The notes beneath the pieces were generated by a model that saw only the letters and a program-made list of their open reading frames with translations, did not search any database and had not been told where the DNA came from. This document shows, in pieces, positions 9,614 through 18,600 of a DNA stretch of 51,503 nucleotides. The position numbers and the translations under genes were made by a program. The DNA is from UBA2428 sp002343545 (GTDB taxonomy: Bacteria; Bdellovibrionota; UBA2428): assembly GCA_937952285.1 (NCBI GenBank), contig CALFZE010000088.1, positions 1 through 51,503 of the forward strand. The letters are read 5' to 3'. Numbering within the stretch: position 1 is the stretch's first letter; each line of letters starts with the position of its first letter.

Positions 9614-10201
9614 TTAGAAAACGTAGCCCAGCCCCAGCAGCAGGCTGCTCGTCATGAGGCGGATCCGATCGGGCTGATCGGAAAAGCTCAAAACGGTCTG
9701 CAGGACTTCCGCCGTCAACTCGAAGTGATCGCTGAGCGCGTATTCGAGCCCCACGCCGAAGGCCACGCCGTTGGAGACCCCCTCCAGAAAGCCCCCCGTC
9801 AGGTCCGAGCGCAGCTGGAAGCTCCGATTCTCGAAACTCCCGATGGCGTAGGCGTGGATCCGGTCGCGGTAGTCCCGCAGGACCCGTTCCGAGGACTCCA
9901 GGCGTCGGCTGTTGAGCCCCCAGAACGAGAGCTTCCCGAAGACGTCGAAGCCCTTGAGCGGCGTCATGCGATTCGCGACGTCGAAGTCGGCGCGGTAACC
10001 TACGCCCGCCGCGAGCCACGGCGTCAACGAAAGCTGCCCCGATACGATGAAGCCGCCGATCAAGGGCGAGGAGTTTCCGCCGACGGAGTTCACGAGCAAG
10101 CCCGTACCCGTCTTGAGATGCATTTTCGGGGACATTTCCAAGGCGAAGGCCGAGCTCGACCCGACAACGCAAAGACCCCAAAGCACGCGACGCAGAGACA
10201 T
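9614..10201 (-). CDS. small outer-membrane beta-barrel protein
   Basis: 195 residues with a clean ATG start and a GGAG ribosome site 4 nt upstream. A signal peptide ends near SSAFALE. The mature part alternates hydrophobic and polar residues in short glycine-punctuated strands (GTGLLVNSVGG, FIVSGQLSLTPWLAAGVGYRADF, LLLGLGYVF). It ends in an aromatic Phe, the usual C-terminal BamA recognition residue of outer-membrane barrels. The size fits an 8-strand OmpA/OmpW-type barrel; no family beyond that can be named. It converges on the giant lipoprotein gene with a 12-bp gap that has no hairpin, and lies 72 bp downstream of the next minus-strand gene. Confidence 0.75.
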   Translation of the reverse strand: MSLRRVLWGLCVVGSSSAFALEMSPKMHLKTGTGLLVNSVGGNSSPLIGGFIVSGQLSLTPWLAAGVGYRADFDVANRMTPLKGFDVFGKLSFWGLNSRRLESSERVLRDYRDRIHAYAIGSFENRSFQLRSDLTGGFLEGVSNGVAFGVGLEYALSDHFELTAEVLQTVLSFSDQPDRIRLMTSSLLLGLGYVF

Positions 10202-10273
10202 AGATCTCCAATCTATCCTCTCGAAACGTCACGCACCAGGGGCCGCTTGCGGAACCTCCGGGCGATCGGCGTT

Positions 10274-11431
10274 TTAACGCGCGATCGAGATGTCGAGGTT
10301 CAGCCGACGGCTCGGCTCGCGGATCCCGCCGATCTTGGCTTCAGCCTCGGAGACGACCGCGTAGGCGAGCTTCACCGCGTGCAAGAGCGAGACGCGATCG
10401 ATGAGCGCCATTTCGGGCAGCACGGCCTTGAGCTCGTTGATGGCCTTCGTCATGGAGGCGCGGCGGGCAAAGAGGGCCTGGGTCTGGAGCGCCCGCTGCT
10501 CTTCGAAGGTGATCGTGGGATCGACCGACAGCATGAGGTCCGAGGCGTAGCCCTTGATCTCGTCGATGAAGGTCGAGACCGCGCCCTCTCCCGCGGCCTT
10601 GGCCGCCGCGACCTTGGCGGGATCCACGACGCGGAGGGTGAGCTTCTCGGTCGAGCGCGGCATGACGATGCCCCAGGGCAAGCTCCGGTTTGTCTCTTCC
10701 CCCAAGATCGGCGCGTTCATCTGCACGCTCAAACGACCGTCCGACTCGAGGTTCGCGGTAAAGTTTTTCGTCAGGTTCCAGCGCGTCGAGTACCCGCGCG
10801 CGACCTTCGCCGCGTACTCCGAGACGTTGATCATCTCGGCTTCGGGCGTCGGGCCCGTCGTCGCGAGCTTGAGCCCGAGGGTGCAGTTCATGTACTGACC
10901 GAAGTCGAGCTCGGAGATCTCCACGACGAGTTCTTCGATGCTGCGGGCTTCGCCCCGCGTGCGCAGCGGCTGGCCGTCGCAGGCCAAAAGCTTCGCCTCG
11001 TAGCGGGCGACGTAGGTCGAGGACTCGAGATCCGACAGCGCGCCCAGGAGGGAGGGATGCTGGACGGAAAGGTCGACGAAGATGGACATCCACGAGCTCC
11101 CGGCGCGCGGGAAGCGGGCCTGCAGCTTCATCGGCGCCTTGAAGTCGATCTTCGACATCGGCAACGCGCCGGTGTCCTCGCTGTAGATCGGGTTCGGGAT
11201 GTCGGAACGCACCCAGAAGGGACCCGAGGTCAGGTGGTACTGCGCGAGGAACCACGAAACGGCTTTCTCGGCTTCGTCGTAGCTTCGGCGGCCGCTACCG
11301 TAATGGTCACGCCCGACGAGCGGAAGCCAGTAGCTCGTGACGGGCTTCGACAGCGTGTAGACGAGCTCGGCCCGGGCCGGGGCCAACGGAAAAGCGAGGA
11401 GCGCGAGGAGGGAGAGCTTGAGATTCTTCAC
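10274..11431 (-). CDS. exported protein of unknown function
   Basis: 385 residues from a GTG start overlapping the upstream stop as GTGA, with AAGGAG 7 nt before it; this fixes the start even though the frame stays open further upstream. A signal peptide (KNLKLSLLALLAFPLAPARAE) is followed by a mixed alpha/beta protein with two Cys (LLACDGQ, YMNCTLG). Near the C-terminus an Ala-rich helical stretch (KVAAAKAAGEGAVSTFIDEIKGY) and a second helical region suggest a coiled or helical tail. I recognise no family. Tight coupling to the exported protein encoded upstream suggests the two act together in the envelope. Confidence 0.75.
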   Translation of the reverse strand: MKNLKLSLLALLAFPLAPARAELVYTLSKPVTSYWLPLVGRDHYGSGRRSYDEAEKAVSWFLAQYHLTSGPFWVRSDIPNPIYSEDTGALPMSKIDFKAPMKLQARFPRAGSSWMSIFVDLSVQHPSLLGALSDLESSTYVARYEAKLLACDGQPLRTRGEARSIEELVVEISELDFGQYMNCTLGLKLATTGPTPEAEMINVSEYAAKVARGYSTRWNLTKNFTANLESDGRLSVQMNAPILGEETNRSLPWGIVMPRSTEKLTLRVVDPAKVAAAKAAGEGAVSTFIDEIKGYASDLMLSVDPTITFEEQRALQTQALFARRASMTKAINELKAVLPEMALIDRVSLLHAVKLAYAVVSEAEAKIGGIREPSRRLNLDISIAR

Positions 11432-12117
11432 GGCGTGACTCCTTCGAGGGTTTCGACTTCGAACGGGCTTTGGACTTCGATGCGATAGAAATAGCGGCCG
11501 AGCTCGTCGTTCCGAACCTGGCAACGCGCCTTGCGGTAACGAAGCTGCTGTCGTCCGTATTGCTTTTCGACCAGGATCCGGCGACAGGTCAGCGCGGCGA
11601 GTCCGCGACTTTGGAAGAAGAGCGGCAGCTCGAACTCGCCGACCTTGGCGCTGTCGTCGAGCGTGATCCAGGGCAGCGTGCGGAAATCGCCGAGGCCCCA
11701 AACGACGACGGCGTAGACCGAGCTTCGGATCAAACGATTCGGCACGAGCACGGGCACGCTTTCGACGCCGAAGACCGGCGCGTTCGTGCGCGTGACGATG
11801 CCCCAGACGCGATCGAAGCTTTCGCTCGCGCGGTAACCCAGCAAGCGGTACTCCTCGCGACGCTCGAGGCCGAGCTCGAGGCGCGTGCGCTCGCTCTCCT
11901 CGAAAGTGCAGAAGACCGTGTAAAAACGGTGGTCGTTAAGCTCTTGCTGGATCCGGCACATCCGGTTGGCCGTGGCCCAGTCGAGGCCGCGTCCCTGGGC
12001 ATCCGGCTGGTGCCGGTAGAGCTCGACGGGGGCGTAACGTTCGAAGCCCGTCGCCACGTCGGCGAGGGCGGCGGACGACCACAGCAAGGCGGTCGCCAGG
12101 AGAGGGGCAAAACGCAT
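11428..12117 (-). CDS. exported protein of unknown function, coupled to the next gene
   Basis: 229 residues from ATG with a good GAAGGAG site. A signal peptide ends near SSAALADVA. The mature chain has four Cys (NRMCRIQQ, YTVFCTFEE, ALTCRRIL, ARCQVRN), an even number that would allow two disulphides in the periplasm. The rest is rich in beta-like strands and Arg/Glu. No catalytic motif is seen. It is the first gene of a two-gene unit with the 385-residue exported protein (GTGA overlap). The 121-bp upstream gap contains the repeat at 12188-12237. Confidence 0.75.
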   Translation of the reverse strand: MRFAPLLATALLWSSAALADVATGFERYAPVELYRHQPDAQGRGLDWATANRMCRIQQELNDHRFYTVFCTFEESERTRLELGLERREEYRLLGYRASESFDRVWGIVTRTNAPVFGVESVPVLVPNRLIRSSVYAVVVWGLGDFRTLPWITLDDSAKVGEFELPLFFQSRGLAALTCRRILVEKQYGRQQLRYRKARCQVRNDELGRYFYRIEVQSPFEVETLEGVTP

Positions 12118-12187
12118 GGGAACTCCTTCTTAAGCTCCCCAACCGACCACCCCTGATGGCCGGCAACGTACCCGATTTCGCCCGCAC

Positions 12188-12237
12188 GGCGTCAGGCCCT
12201 AAATCCTGACTTTCTGACTCGGAACCTGACGCCTTTT
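12188..12237. repeat. inverted repeat with CTGAC motifs and T-run
   Basis: Perfect 9-bp arms GGCGTCAGG (12188-12196) and CCTGACGCC (12225-12233) enclose 28 nt. TTTT follows the right arm on the plus strand. Inside lies AAATCCTGACTTTCTGACTC, closely related to the motif at 46684-46705. The plus strand has no gene here to terminate; on the minus strand the element starts directly after the stop of the 12239-13369 gene. It may be a REP-like 3'-end element. Confidence 0.55.
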
Positions 12238-12238
12238 C

Positions 12239-13369
12239 TTACAACGAGAGGATGGCGAGGCGGGGGCTCGGGTTGCCCTTACGGCCCTCGAGACGGCCTT
12301 CGCCGACGTAGGCCGTAATTTTCGCGGGATCGCGGGCGTCGACCGTGAGGGTCGACGCCGACGAGAACTCGCGCAGGTCGCCGACGCGAGTCAGATTGCC
12401 CGGCGCGGGCAGGTCTTCTTCGTCTTCCCCCAAACGGCGAAGCTCGAGGCGATGGATCGCAACCCCCTGGGGCGTATCGCTTTCCACGATGAGCAAGTAC
12501 GGATTCTCGGGGTGATCGACGCACGCGAGGGCCGTGACTTCGCCCGAGAAGTCGCCGATCATCTGCATCTCTTCGACCTTGCTGATGCGGTTGCGGCGCA
12601 CCCGGAAGAGCTGCTTTCCTTCGGCCGTCACGCCGTAGCAAAAGCCATCGACCGGCGAATCGGCCGACGCCGAAAAGCTTTCGCCTTTGATGCGCAGAGT
12701 GGTCGGCGTCGCCTTGATGTCGGTCTGGCCGGCGCGCAACGCGCGGCCGCCCTCGCCCCGAAACCAGAAGTTGCCGTCGCCGTCGCGGTGGAGCTGACGA
12801 TTGTCCTCGAGGTCGCTGCGCACGGTTTCGCGTTTTTCCGCGTTCAAGTAGGGTTCGCGCCAGAACTCGGATTCCGAGACCCCAAAGACGAAGTCGCCGA
12901 TATGCGCGACGTCGAGCAGGGCGCCCGGCGCCTTGGCATGACGAACGCGGAGCTCGCCGCCGACGATCTGCAGGATCGAGTGTCGCAGGTGCGCGCCGAG
13001 GCCACCCTCCTGAAGACGCAGGAACTGGGCGCGCTCGACGCCTTCCTTGCGACGCCATTCGCTGCCGACGAGACCACGCACCCAAGCCGGTAGCAAGCCG
13101 TCCTGAAGCACGACGAGGGCCGTATCGCCCGTCGTCGTGCCGCGCAGACCACGCACGATCGCGAAGCCGCCAGCGACGTAATCCTCGACGCCGAGGTCTT
13201 CGATCTCGGGCTTGCCCGAGCCCTTGGGCGTGATCTTGAGCAGCAGGGGATTCGCGAAGCTGAGGCCGCAGAGCAGAGTTCCGTCGCCCTGCACCTCGAG
13301 GCCCGTGACCGAAGGAAGGAGGCCCGCCTCGAGCGGCGCCGCCGGAATTTCAAACAAATCGTACTTCAA
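12239..13369 (-). CDS. predicted beta-propeller-like cytoplasmic protein
   Basis: 376 residues from a TTG start. The choice rests on a strong GGGAGGG site 7 nt upstream that overlaps the end of valS; no ATG competes nearby. There is no signal peptide or membrane segment. The chain is nearly all beta with repeating 40-60-residue units ending in hydrophobic strands (VTGLEVQGDGTLLCGLSF, GEVTALACVDHPENPYLLIVE, KITAYVGEG), which suits a propeller or WD-like fold. No active-site signature is visible. It follows valS by 4 bp on the same strand and is probably co-transcribed. Function unknown. Confidence 0.75.
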   Translation of the reverse strand: MKYDLFEIPAAPLEAGLLPSVTGLEVQGDGTLLCGLSFANPLLLKITPKGSGKPEIEDLGVEDYVAGGFAIVRGLRGTTTGDTALVVLQDGLLPAWVRGLVGSEWRRKEGVERAQFLRLQEGGLGAHLRHSILQIVGGELRVRHAKAPGALLDVAHIGDFVFGVSESEFWREPYLNAEKRETVRSDLEDNRQLHRDGDGNFWFRGEGGRALRAGQTDIKATPTTLRIKGESFSASADSPVDGFCYGVTAEGKQLFRVRRNRISKVEEMQMIGDFSGEVTALACVDHPENPYLLIVESDTPQGVAIHRLELRRLGEDEEDLPAPGNLTRVGDLREFSSASTLTVDARDPAKITAYVGEGRLEGRKGNPSPRLAILSL

Positions 13370-13373
13370 CTGC

Positions 13374-16052
13374 TTACCCTCCCAAAGCGGCCAACGTCGC
13401 CTGCACCTTGGCCAACTTGTCTTTGGCCTCGGTGAGCTTTAACTTCTCTTTGTCGATGACTTCCACGGGCGCGCGCGACACGAAGCTCTCGTTCGCGAGC
13501 TTGCCCTCTTGGATCCCGACGAACTTCGCCAGGCTTTCGACTTCTTTCTTCAGACGTGCCTTTTCCTCGCCGAGATCCACGAGTTCCGCGAGCGCCACGA
13601 CGAACTCGACGTTGCTTCCCGCCTCGAGGGCCGGCACGACCACGCGCGTGGCCGGTCCCGAGGGAGCCGCGCCGCCGATCGTGATCTTCTCGGTGCGGCC
13701 CAAGTTCGCGATCATGGGCTCGATGGCCTTGAGCACCTTGAGCGTCGAGGGACCGGCGCCCTGCACGTCGAGCGAGATCTTCTTGCTCGGCGGGACTTTG
13801 CTCTCGGCGCGCAAGTTGCGGATCGCCGTGACGGCGTCCTGCAGGAACTTGAACTCGGCCAGAGCGTCGGCGTCCGGGAAGGCGTCGCCCTGCGGGAAGA
13901 GCGCGAAGCTCACGGATTCCTCGGCCGTCACGCCCGGCATCTGGTGCCAGATCTCTTCGGTGACGTGCGGCATGAGCGGATGCAAGAGCTTGAGGATCTC
14001 GCCCAGCACGTGCGCCGCGACGGCCTGCGATTCCGCGCGCGTCGATTTGCAGCACTCGAGGTACCAGTCGCAGTACTCGCTCCACACGAAGTGGTACGCG
14101 GTCTCGGCGGCTTCCTGCATGCGGAACTCGCCCCAGGCCTTGCTGATGTCGCGCGCGCAGGCGTCGAGGCGCGCGAGGATCCAGCGATCGTGCAAGTGCG
14201 TCGCCTTCGGGCGCTCGCGCCACTGGGTTTTCCACGTGTCGGCGAGCTGCAAACTTTCCTGGCCGTGGCCCATCACGAAACGAGCCGCGTTCCAGACCTT
14301 GTTGATGAAGTGACGGTAGGACTCGATGCGTTCCTCGGACAGACGCAAGTCACGTCCCTGCACGCAGAGCGCGTTCAGGGTGAGACGCAGCGAATCCGTG
14401 CCTTGGAGTTTGACGATGTCGAGGGGGTCTTTGGTGTTCCCCTTCGTCTTGGACATCTTCTGCCCGTGTTCGTCGCGCACCATCGGATGTAAGTAAACCT
14501 TCGAGAAGGGCGACTTACCCGTGAGCTCCTGCCCCATCATGATCATGCGGGCCACCCAGAAGAACAAAATGTCGAAGCCCGTCTCCATGACGGCGTTCGG
14601 GTAGAACTTCTTGAAGTCCGACGAATTCGTGTCGGGCCAGCCCATCGTCGAGAAGGGCCAAAGTCCCGAGCTGAACCAGGTGTCCAGCACGTCGGCGTCC
14701 TGCTCGAGCTTGGCGTGGCCGCACTTCGAGCAAGCCGCGGGCGCGCTCTCGGCGACCTCGACGTGGGCGCACTTCGCGCAGTGGTAGGCCGGGATCTGTT
14801 GGCCCCACCAGAGCTGGCGCGAGATGCACCAGTCGTGAATGTCTTCCATCCAACGCATGAACTGCTTTTCGAATTCGGCCGGAACGATCTTGATCTCGCC
14901 GCTCGTCACGGACTCGCCCGCGCGCTTGGCGCAGCCGTCCATCTTCATGAACCACTGGTAAGAGAGGTACGGCTCGACGACGTCCTTCCAACGCTCCGAG
15001 GTGCCGAGACGCAGCTTATGCTTCTCGATCTTCTCGAGCAGGCCCTTCGCTTCGAGGCGCGACACGATCTCGTCGCGGGCCTTGAAGCGGTCGAGTCCCG
15101 CGAGTTGGGCGCCCTCGCCCGGCAGCCCGCCCACGATCTTCGCGTCCTTCGTGAAGACGTTGATGAGCGGCAACTTGTGGCGTTGGCCCACGTCGAAGTC
15201 ATTGAAGTCGTGCGCGGGGGTGATCTTCACGCAGCCCGTGCCGAACTCGCGGTCGACGAAGCTATCCGCAACGATCGGGATCTCGCGGTCGACGAGCGGC
15301 AGGCGCACTTTTTTGCCGACGAGATCGCGGTAGCGCTCGTCTTCGGGGTGCACGGCCACGGCCACGTCGCCGAGCATCGTCTCCGGACGCGTCGTCGCCA
15401 CGATGAGGTGACGATCCGTGCCCGCGACGGGGTAGCGCAGGTGCCACATCGAGCCGTCGCGCTCTTCCATGATGACTTCGAGGTCGGACAGCACGGTCTG
15501 ACCCTTGGGCGACCAGTTCACGAGCTTTTCGGCGCGATAGATGAGGCCGCGCTTATGGAGCTCGACGAAGGCGCGCGTGACGCCCTTGTTGAGTTCGGGA
15601 TCCATGGTGAACTTCACGCGCGACCAATCGCAGCTCGCGCCCATGAGACGGATCTGCCCGTAGATGCGCGGACGGTACTCGTTGATCCACTTCCAGCATT
15701 CCTCGAGGAAGCCTTCGCGGCCGAGCGCGCGGTAGTCCACGCCCTTCGACTCGAGGTGCTTCACGACCTGCATCTGCACCGCGATCGAAGCGTGGTCGGT
15801 GCCCGGCACGTAGAGGGCTTCGTCGCCCATCATGCGACGCCAACGGATGAGCGTGTCCTCGAGCGCGATCATGAGCGCGTGACCTTGGTGCAAAATGCCC
15901 GTCACGTTCGGCGGCGGCATGACGATCACGAAGGGCTTGCCGGTCGGCTTGGGATGGCGCTTGGCGACCTCTTCGGGACGCGAGAGTTGGTGCTTCTCCC
16001 AAAATTCCTGCCACTTCGGATCACAACCGCTTGAGTCAAAAGCCTTTTCCAT
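13374..16052 (-). CDS. valS: valine--tRNA ligase
   Basis: 892 residues from ATG at 16052; an in-frame extension of 13 codons to 16091 is possible but lacks support. It charges tRNA-Val with valine in the cytoplasm. Class I motifs are visible: NVTGILHQGHAL (HIGH variant HQGH, about 55-58) and KMSKTKGN (about 532, KMSKS with Thr). Between them lie the editing domain and two CxxC knuckles (CAKC and CSKC, about 425-445) just before DVLDTWFSSGLWPFST, as in zinc-binding ValS forms. The anticodon-binding domain follows, and the C-terminal 65 residues form the usual tRNA-binding coiled coil (EEKARLKKEVESLAKFVG). Length is normal. It is divergent from the 16212 gene across a 159-bp region holding a perfect palindrome. 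Confidence 0.97.
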   Translation of the reverse strand: MEKAFDSSGCDPKWQEFWEKHQLSRPEEVAKRHPKPTGKPFVIVMPPPNVTGILHQGHALMIALEDTLIRWRRMMGDEALYVPGTDHASIAVQMQVVKHLESKGVDYRALGREGFLEECWKWINEYRPRIYGQIRLMGASCDWSRVKFTMDPELNKGVTRAFVELHKRGLIYRAEKLVNWSPKGQTVLSDLEVIMEERDGSMWHLRYPVAGTDRHLIVATTRPETMLGDVAVAVHPEDERYRDLVGKKVRLPLVDREIPIVADSFVDREFGTGCVKITPAHDFNDFDVGQRHKLPLINVFTKDAKIVGGLPGEGAQLAGLDRFKARDEIVSRLEAKGLLEKIEKHKLRLGTSERWKDVVEPYLSYQWFMKMDGCAKRAGESVTSGEIKIVPAEFEKQFMRWMEDIHDWCISRQLWWGQQIPAYHCAKCAHVEVAESAPAACSKCGHAKLEQDADVLDTWFSSGLWPFSTMGWPDTNSSDFKKFYPNAVMETGFDILFFWVARMIMMGQELTGKSPFSKVYLHPMVRDEHGQKMSKTKGNTKDPLDIVKLQGTDSLRLTLNALCVQGRDLRLSEERIESYRHFINKVWNAARFVMGHGQESLQLADTWKTQWRERPKATHLHDRWILARLDACARDISKAWGEFRMQEAAETAYHFVWSEYCDWYLECCKSTRAESQAVAAHVLGEILKLLHPLMPHVTEEIWHQMPGVTAEESVSFALFPQGDAFPDADALAEFKFLQDAVTAIRNLRAESKVPPSKKISLDVQGAGPSTLKVLKAIEPMIANLGRTEKITIGGAAPSGPATRVVVPALEAGSNVEFVVALAELVDLGEEKARLKKEVESLAKFVGIQEGKLANESFVSRAPVEVIDKEKLKLTEAKDKLAKVQATLAALGG

Positions 16053-16146
16053 GACGGGCCCAATGTAGCAGCTCGTGCCGCGCCCGGCCAAGGCACGGAG
16101 GCCACGGGGAGGAATTATTCAAAGGATCACCACGAGTCGCACGGAC

Positions 16147-16161
16147 TTGTGCGGCGCACAA
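16147..16161. promoter_or_regulatory. perfect palindrome in the valS divergent region
   Basis: TTGTGC-GGC-GCACAA, 6-bp perfect arms around 3 nt, followed by an A-run on the plus strand. It lies in the 159-bp gap between valS (minus) and the exported-protein gene (plus). A T-run is absent on the 3' side in both orientations, so a terminator is unlikely and an operator is more plausible. Confidence 0.35.
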
Positions 16162-16211
16162 AAAAAGCCCCTGTAGTCCTTCCCCGACCAAGCCGATACT
16201 TGATCTAAGTG

Positions 16212-18593
16212 ATGGCGACGAAGCGTCTTTTTTCTTTTTTCGGCTCGGTCTTCTTGGCGGGGCCGGCCCTCGCCGAAGGCCCGCTTCTTCCCGCGACGAA
16301 TCTCCCGACGTCGAACGGACACGCCCTCCCCGCGACGAGCGAGAAGCCGGTGGGCTTTGAGGCGTGCCCGCTCACCCTTTTTGCTCCCCTGGCGCGCTCC
16401 GGTTTCGACGACAAATGGAACTACGGCGTCGAAAGCGTGGGCTGCTACAGCGAATTCCTGAAACGAGCCGACTTCCGGACGGTCGACGAGGTCGAAGGCG
16501 TCCTGCGGCCTTTCGTCGGCAAAACGCTGGGATGGGAAAACTATCCCCCGCCCGTGGGCAACTGCCCGAGCCCCGCGGTCTTGAAGTCCGATACGGTCAC
16601 GGAACGGGACATCGACCACCACTCTGCGCTCATCGCGGACCATTGGTTCCTGCATCTCCGCACGGAGCTAGGTCTGCGGGAGAATCTCGAGGACCTCATC
16701 TCTTCGTTGATGCTCCAAGGCAAGCCGATGCCCACGGTCAACGAGCTCTTGCCCTTCGGCACGCCCCCGCTCATGCGCGAGAAGATCGAGCGTCTGCTGA
16801 TGAAGGCCATCGGGACCTGCGCCCTCGCTTCGACCGCCGCCCAGTCGGCCCGCCTCGACTCGAGCGACGTCGCGCTCCAACAGCTCAAGGATCTCGAGAA
16901 ACGGGCCGACGAAATCCGGCCCCCCGCTCCCGCCAAACGACCGGCAAAAACCCCGAAAGGCGAGTCGCTCGGGCGAGCCCGCCGAAAGGCGCCTTCCGCC
17001 GTTCCCTCGACTGAACTCGAGAAAATCGAGCGCGCGCGCGAAGCCATCTTCGCCCTGCACCCTTGGCTCCTCGATCCGTCCCTGGAATCTTTCGTGAACG
17101 ACTACGAGCCGTCGCGGGATAAGGAACGCTTGCGCCAAGCCCTCGTCGACCAAGCGAAGAACGCCGAGAGCTCCACCCGCGCGCAAATCCGGGACCGGGT
17201 GGACGCGAGCGGCTGCCTCTTGGGCTACAAGGACTGCACCCGGGAACTCGCGACGGGAACCGAGCGCACGAAAATGCTGCACGTCATCCGGGGATTGCCG
17301 GACCCCGCGCCCGAACTCGCCGAGCTCCCCCGGAGCGATCCCCGACTCCGCGGTCCCGCGGCCGCCGCCGCGGACGCGTCCTGCCTTCAGTTCTGGCGGG
17401 GCGCCGCTTCGCAAAACCAGGACACGACGAACGAGGCCGTCAAGAACGTCGCGATCACCGTGGGCCTCGCCGGGGTCGGCGCCCTCGTGAACGGGCTTCG
17501 CGCGGTGCACGCCGGCGCCCAGGCCGCGGGCGCCGTCACGGCCGCCGGTCGCCTGGGACGCATCGCCCAGACGGCGCTCCGTCCGCGCGGACTCGGATTC
17601 TATTCTCGCCTCGGCCAAGGCGCCGTCGCCCTTCGCACGGCCGAAACGGCCTCGCTCGGCGCCGCCTTCGTCGGGTTGGGCCTCGGCACGAACGACACCG
17701 TCAAAGCCTGCATGGATTCCGCCCCCCCTCCGCCCGCGCCCACCCAAGGCGGCGGCGCGTGCGAGTCTCCGTTCGCCGCGCACGCGCGCGAAAACGCCGG
17801 CCGCTTGAATTGTCTCCGCACGGCGGCGCTGAGCTCGCTCAATCTTTTGGGCTTCGTGCGTCCCTTCGCGGCGATCCGCGCTTCTTCGGGCGCCACCGCG
17901 GCGGGCGAGGTCTTCCGCGCCGGGCTCAGCCTCGAGCAACGGGCGGCCCAGGCGCTCCAGGAACTCGACTCGATCGGCTTCCCCCGTTACCAATCCATTC
18001 CCGGCGTCGGCCTCTCCGACCAGGCTCAGCACGTCGGCCTCCAGCTGCGGCAGTTCGTCTCGGGCCTCGACGAAACGCACCGGGCCCACTACGTCTCCGA
18101 GATCGCCAAACGCCTGGAGCACGCCGCCCTCCACCACCAAGACCAGTCCGAGCGACTGCTCGCGCACGCCATGGAAAATCCGAGTCTCTTCGACGCGGCC
18201 CAGGCCCAGGCGAGCGCGTACCAATACTACGCCGAGGTCCGCTCCGCGCTCATCCAGGACGGCGCCTTCAACGCCTCGATCGGCCAGCGCGGCGTCGCCG
18301 GGCTCGCGAGCGTCGAGAAGCACGTGCCGGGAACCCTCATGGCGCGCGCCACGATCGTCGCGGCGCGGGCGCGGGCGCTCAAGGCGCTGAACGAGTTGGC
18401 GAAGGCCTCGGGCGTCCCCTTCGGGGCGCTCGCCGCGACCGAGCTCGGCAAGCGGGCCCAAAAGAGCGACCAAGGCATCGGCGGTTTCGTGACCTTCGCG
18501 GAAGCCTGCGAAGCCGAGGCCGCGAGCTACGCCACGAAGCCCCAGGCGAAGGACGCGCAAAGCGTCGCCGACGCCGTGCTCAAACGCTTGTAA
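16212..18593 (+). CDS. large exported protein of unknown function
   Basis: 793 residues from ATG; a GTG one codon earlier (16209) is equally possible. A signal peptide (KRLFSFFGSVFLAGPALAEG) is clear. The N-terminal third has several Cys (EACPLTLF, SVGCYSE, VGNCPSP, IGTCALA). A basic, Pro/Lys-rich linker follows (about 235-262: PAPAKRPAKTPKGES). The middle, from about 400, contains glycine/alanine-rich hydrophobic stretches (NVAITVGLAGVGALVNGLRA, TASLGAAFVGLGLG, AALSSLNLLGFVRPF) that could insert in membranes. The C-terminal 200 residues are helical and Ala-rich. No enzyme motif is recognised. Size and hydrophobic segments would fit a secreted effector or envelope scaffold, but that is speculation. 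It ends 7 bp from the convergent barrel gene. Confidence 0.8.
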   Translation: MATKRLFSFFGSVFLAGPALAEGPLLPATNLPTSNGHALPATSEKPVGFEACPLTLFAPLARSGFDDKWNYGVESVGCYSEFLKRADFRTVDEVEGVLRPFVGKTLGWENYPPPVGNCPSPAVLKSDTVTERDIDHHSALIADHWFLHLRTELGLRENLEDLISSLMLQGKPMPTVNELLPFGTPPLMREKIERLLMKAIGTCALASTAAQSARLDSSDVALQQLKDLEKRADEIRPPAPAKRPAKTPKGESLGRARRKAPSAVPSTELEKIERAREAIFALHPWLLDPSLESFVNDYEPSRDKERLRQALVDQAKNAESSTRAQIRDRVDASGCLLGYKDCTRELATGTERTKMLHVIRGLPDPAPELAELPRSDPRLRGPAAAAADASCLQFWRGAASQNQDTTNEAVKNVAITVGLAGVGALVNGLRAVHAGAQAAGAVTAAGRLGRIAQTALRPRGLGFYSRLGQGAVALRTAETASLGAAFVGLGLGTNDTVKACMDSAPPPPAPTQGGGACESPFAAHARENAGRLNCLRTAALSSLNLLGFVRPFAAIRASSGATAAGEVFRAGLSLEQRAAQALQELDSIGFPRYQSIPGVGLSDQAQHVGLQLRQFVSGLDETHRAHYVSEIAKRLEHAALHHQDQSERLLAHAMENPSLFDAAQAQASAYQYYAEVRSALIQDGAFNASIGQRGVAGLASVEKHVPGTLMARATIVAARARALKALNELAKASGVPFGALAATELGKRAQKSDQGIGGFVTFAEACEAEAASYATKPQAKDAQSVADAVLKRL

Positions 18594-18600
18594 CGAAACC

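Noticed and set aside
9725..11488. 587-codon plus-strand open frame
   Set aside because: Crosses two real minus-strand genes and a gap; no domain or ribosome site.
14715..16034. 439-codon plus-strand open frame opposite valS
   Set aside because: Antisense shadow of an unmistakable valS; His/Arg/Glu-rich with no motif.
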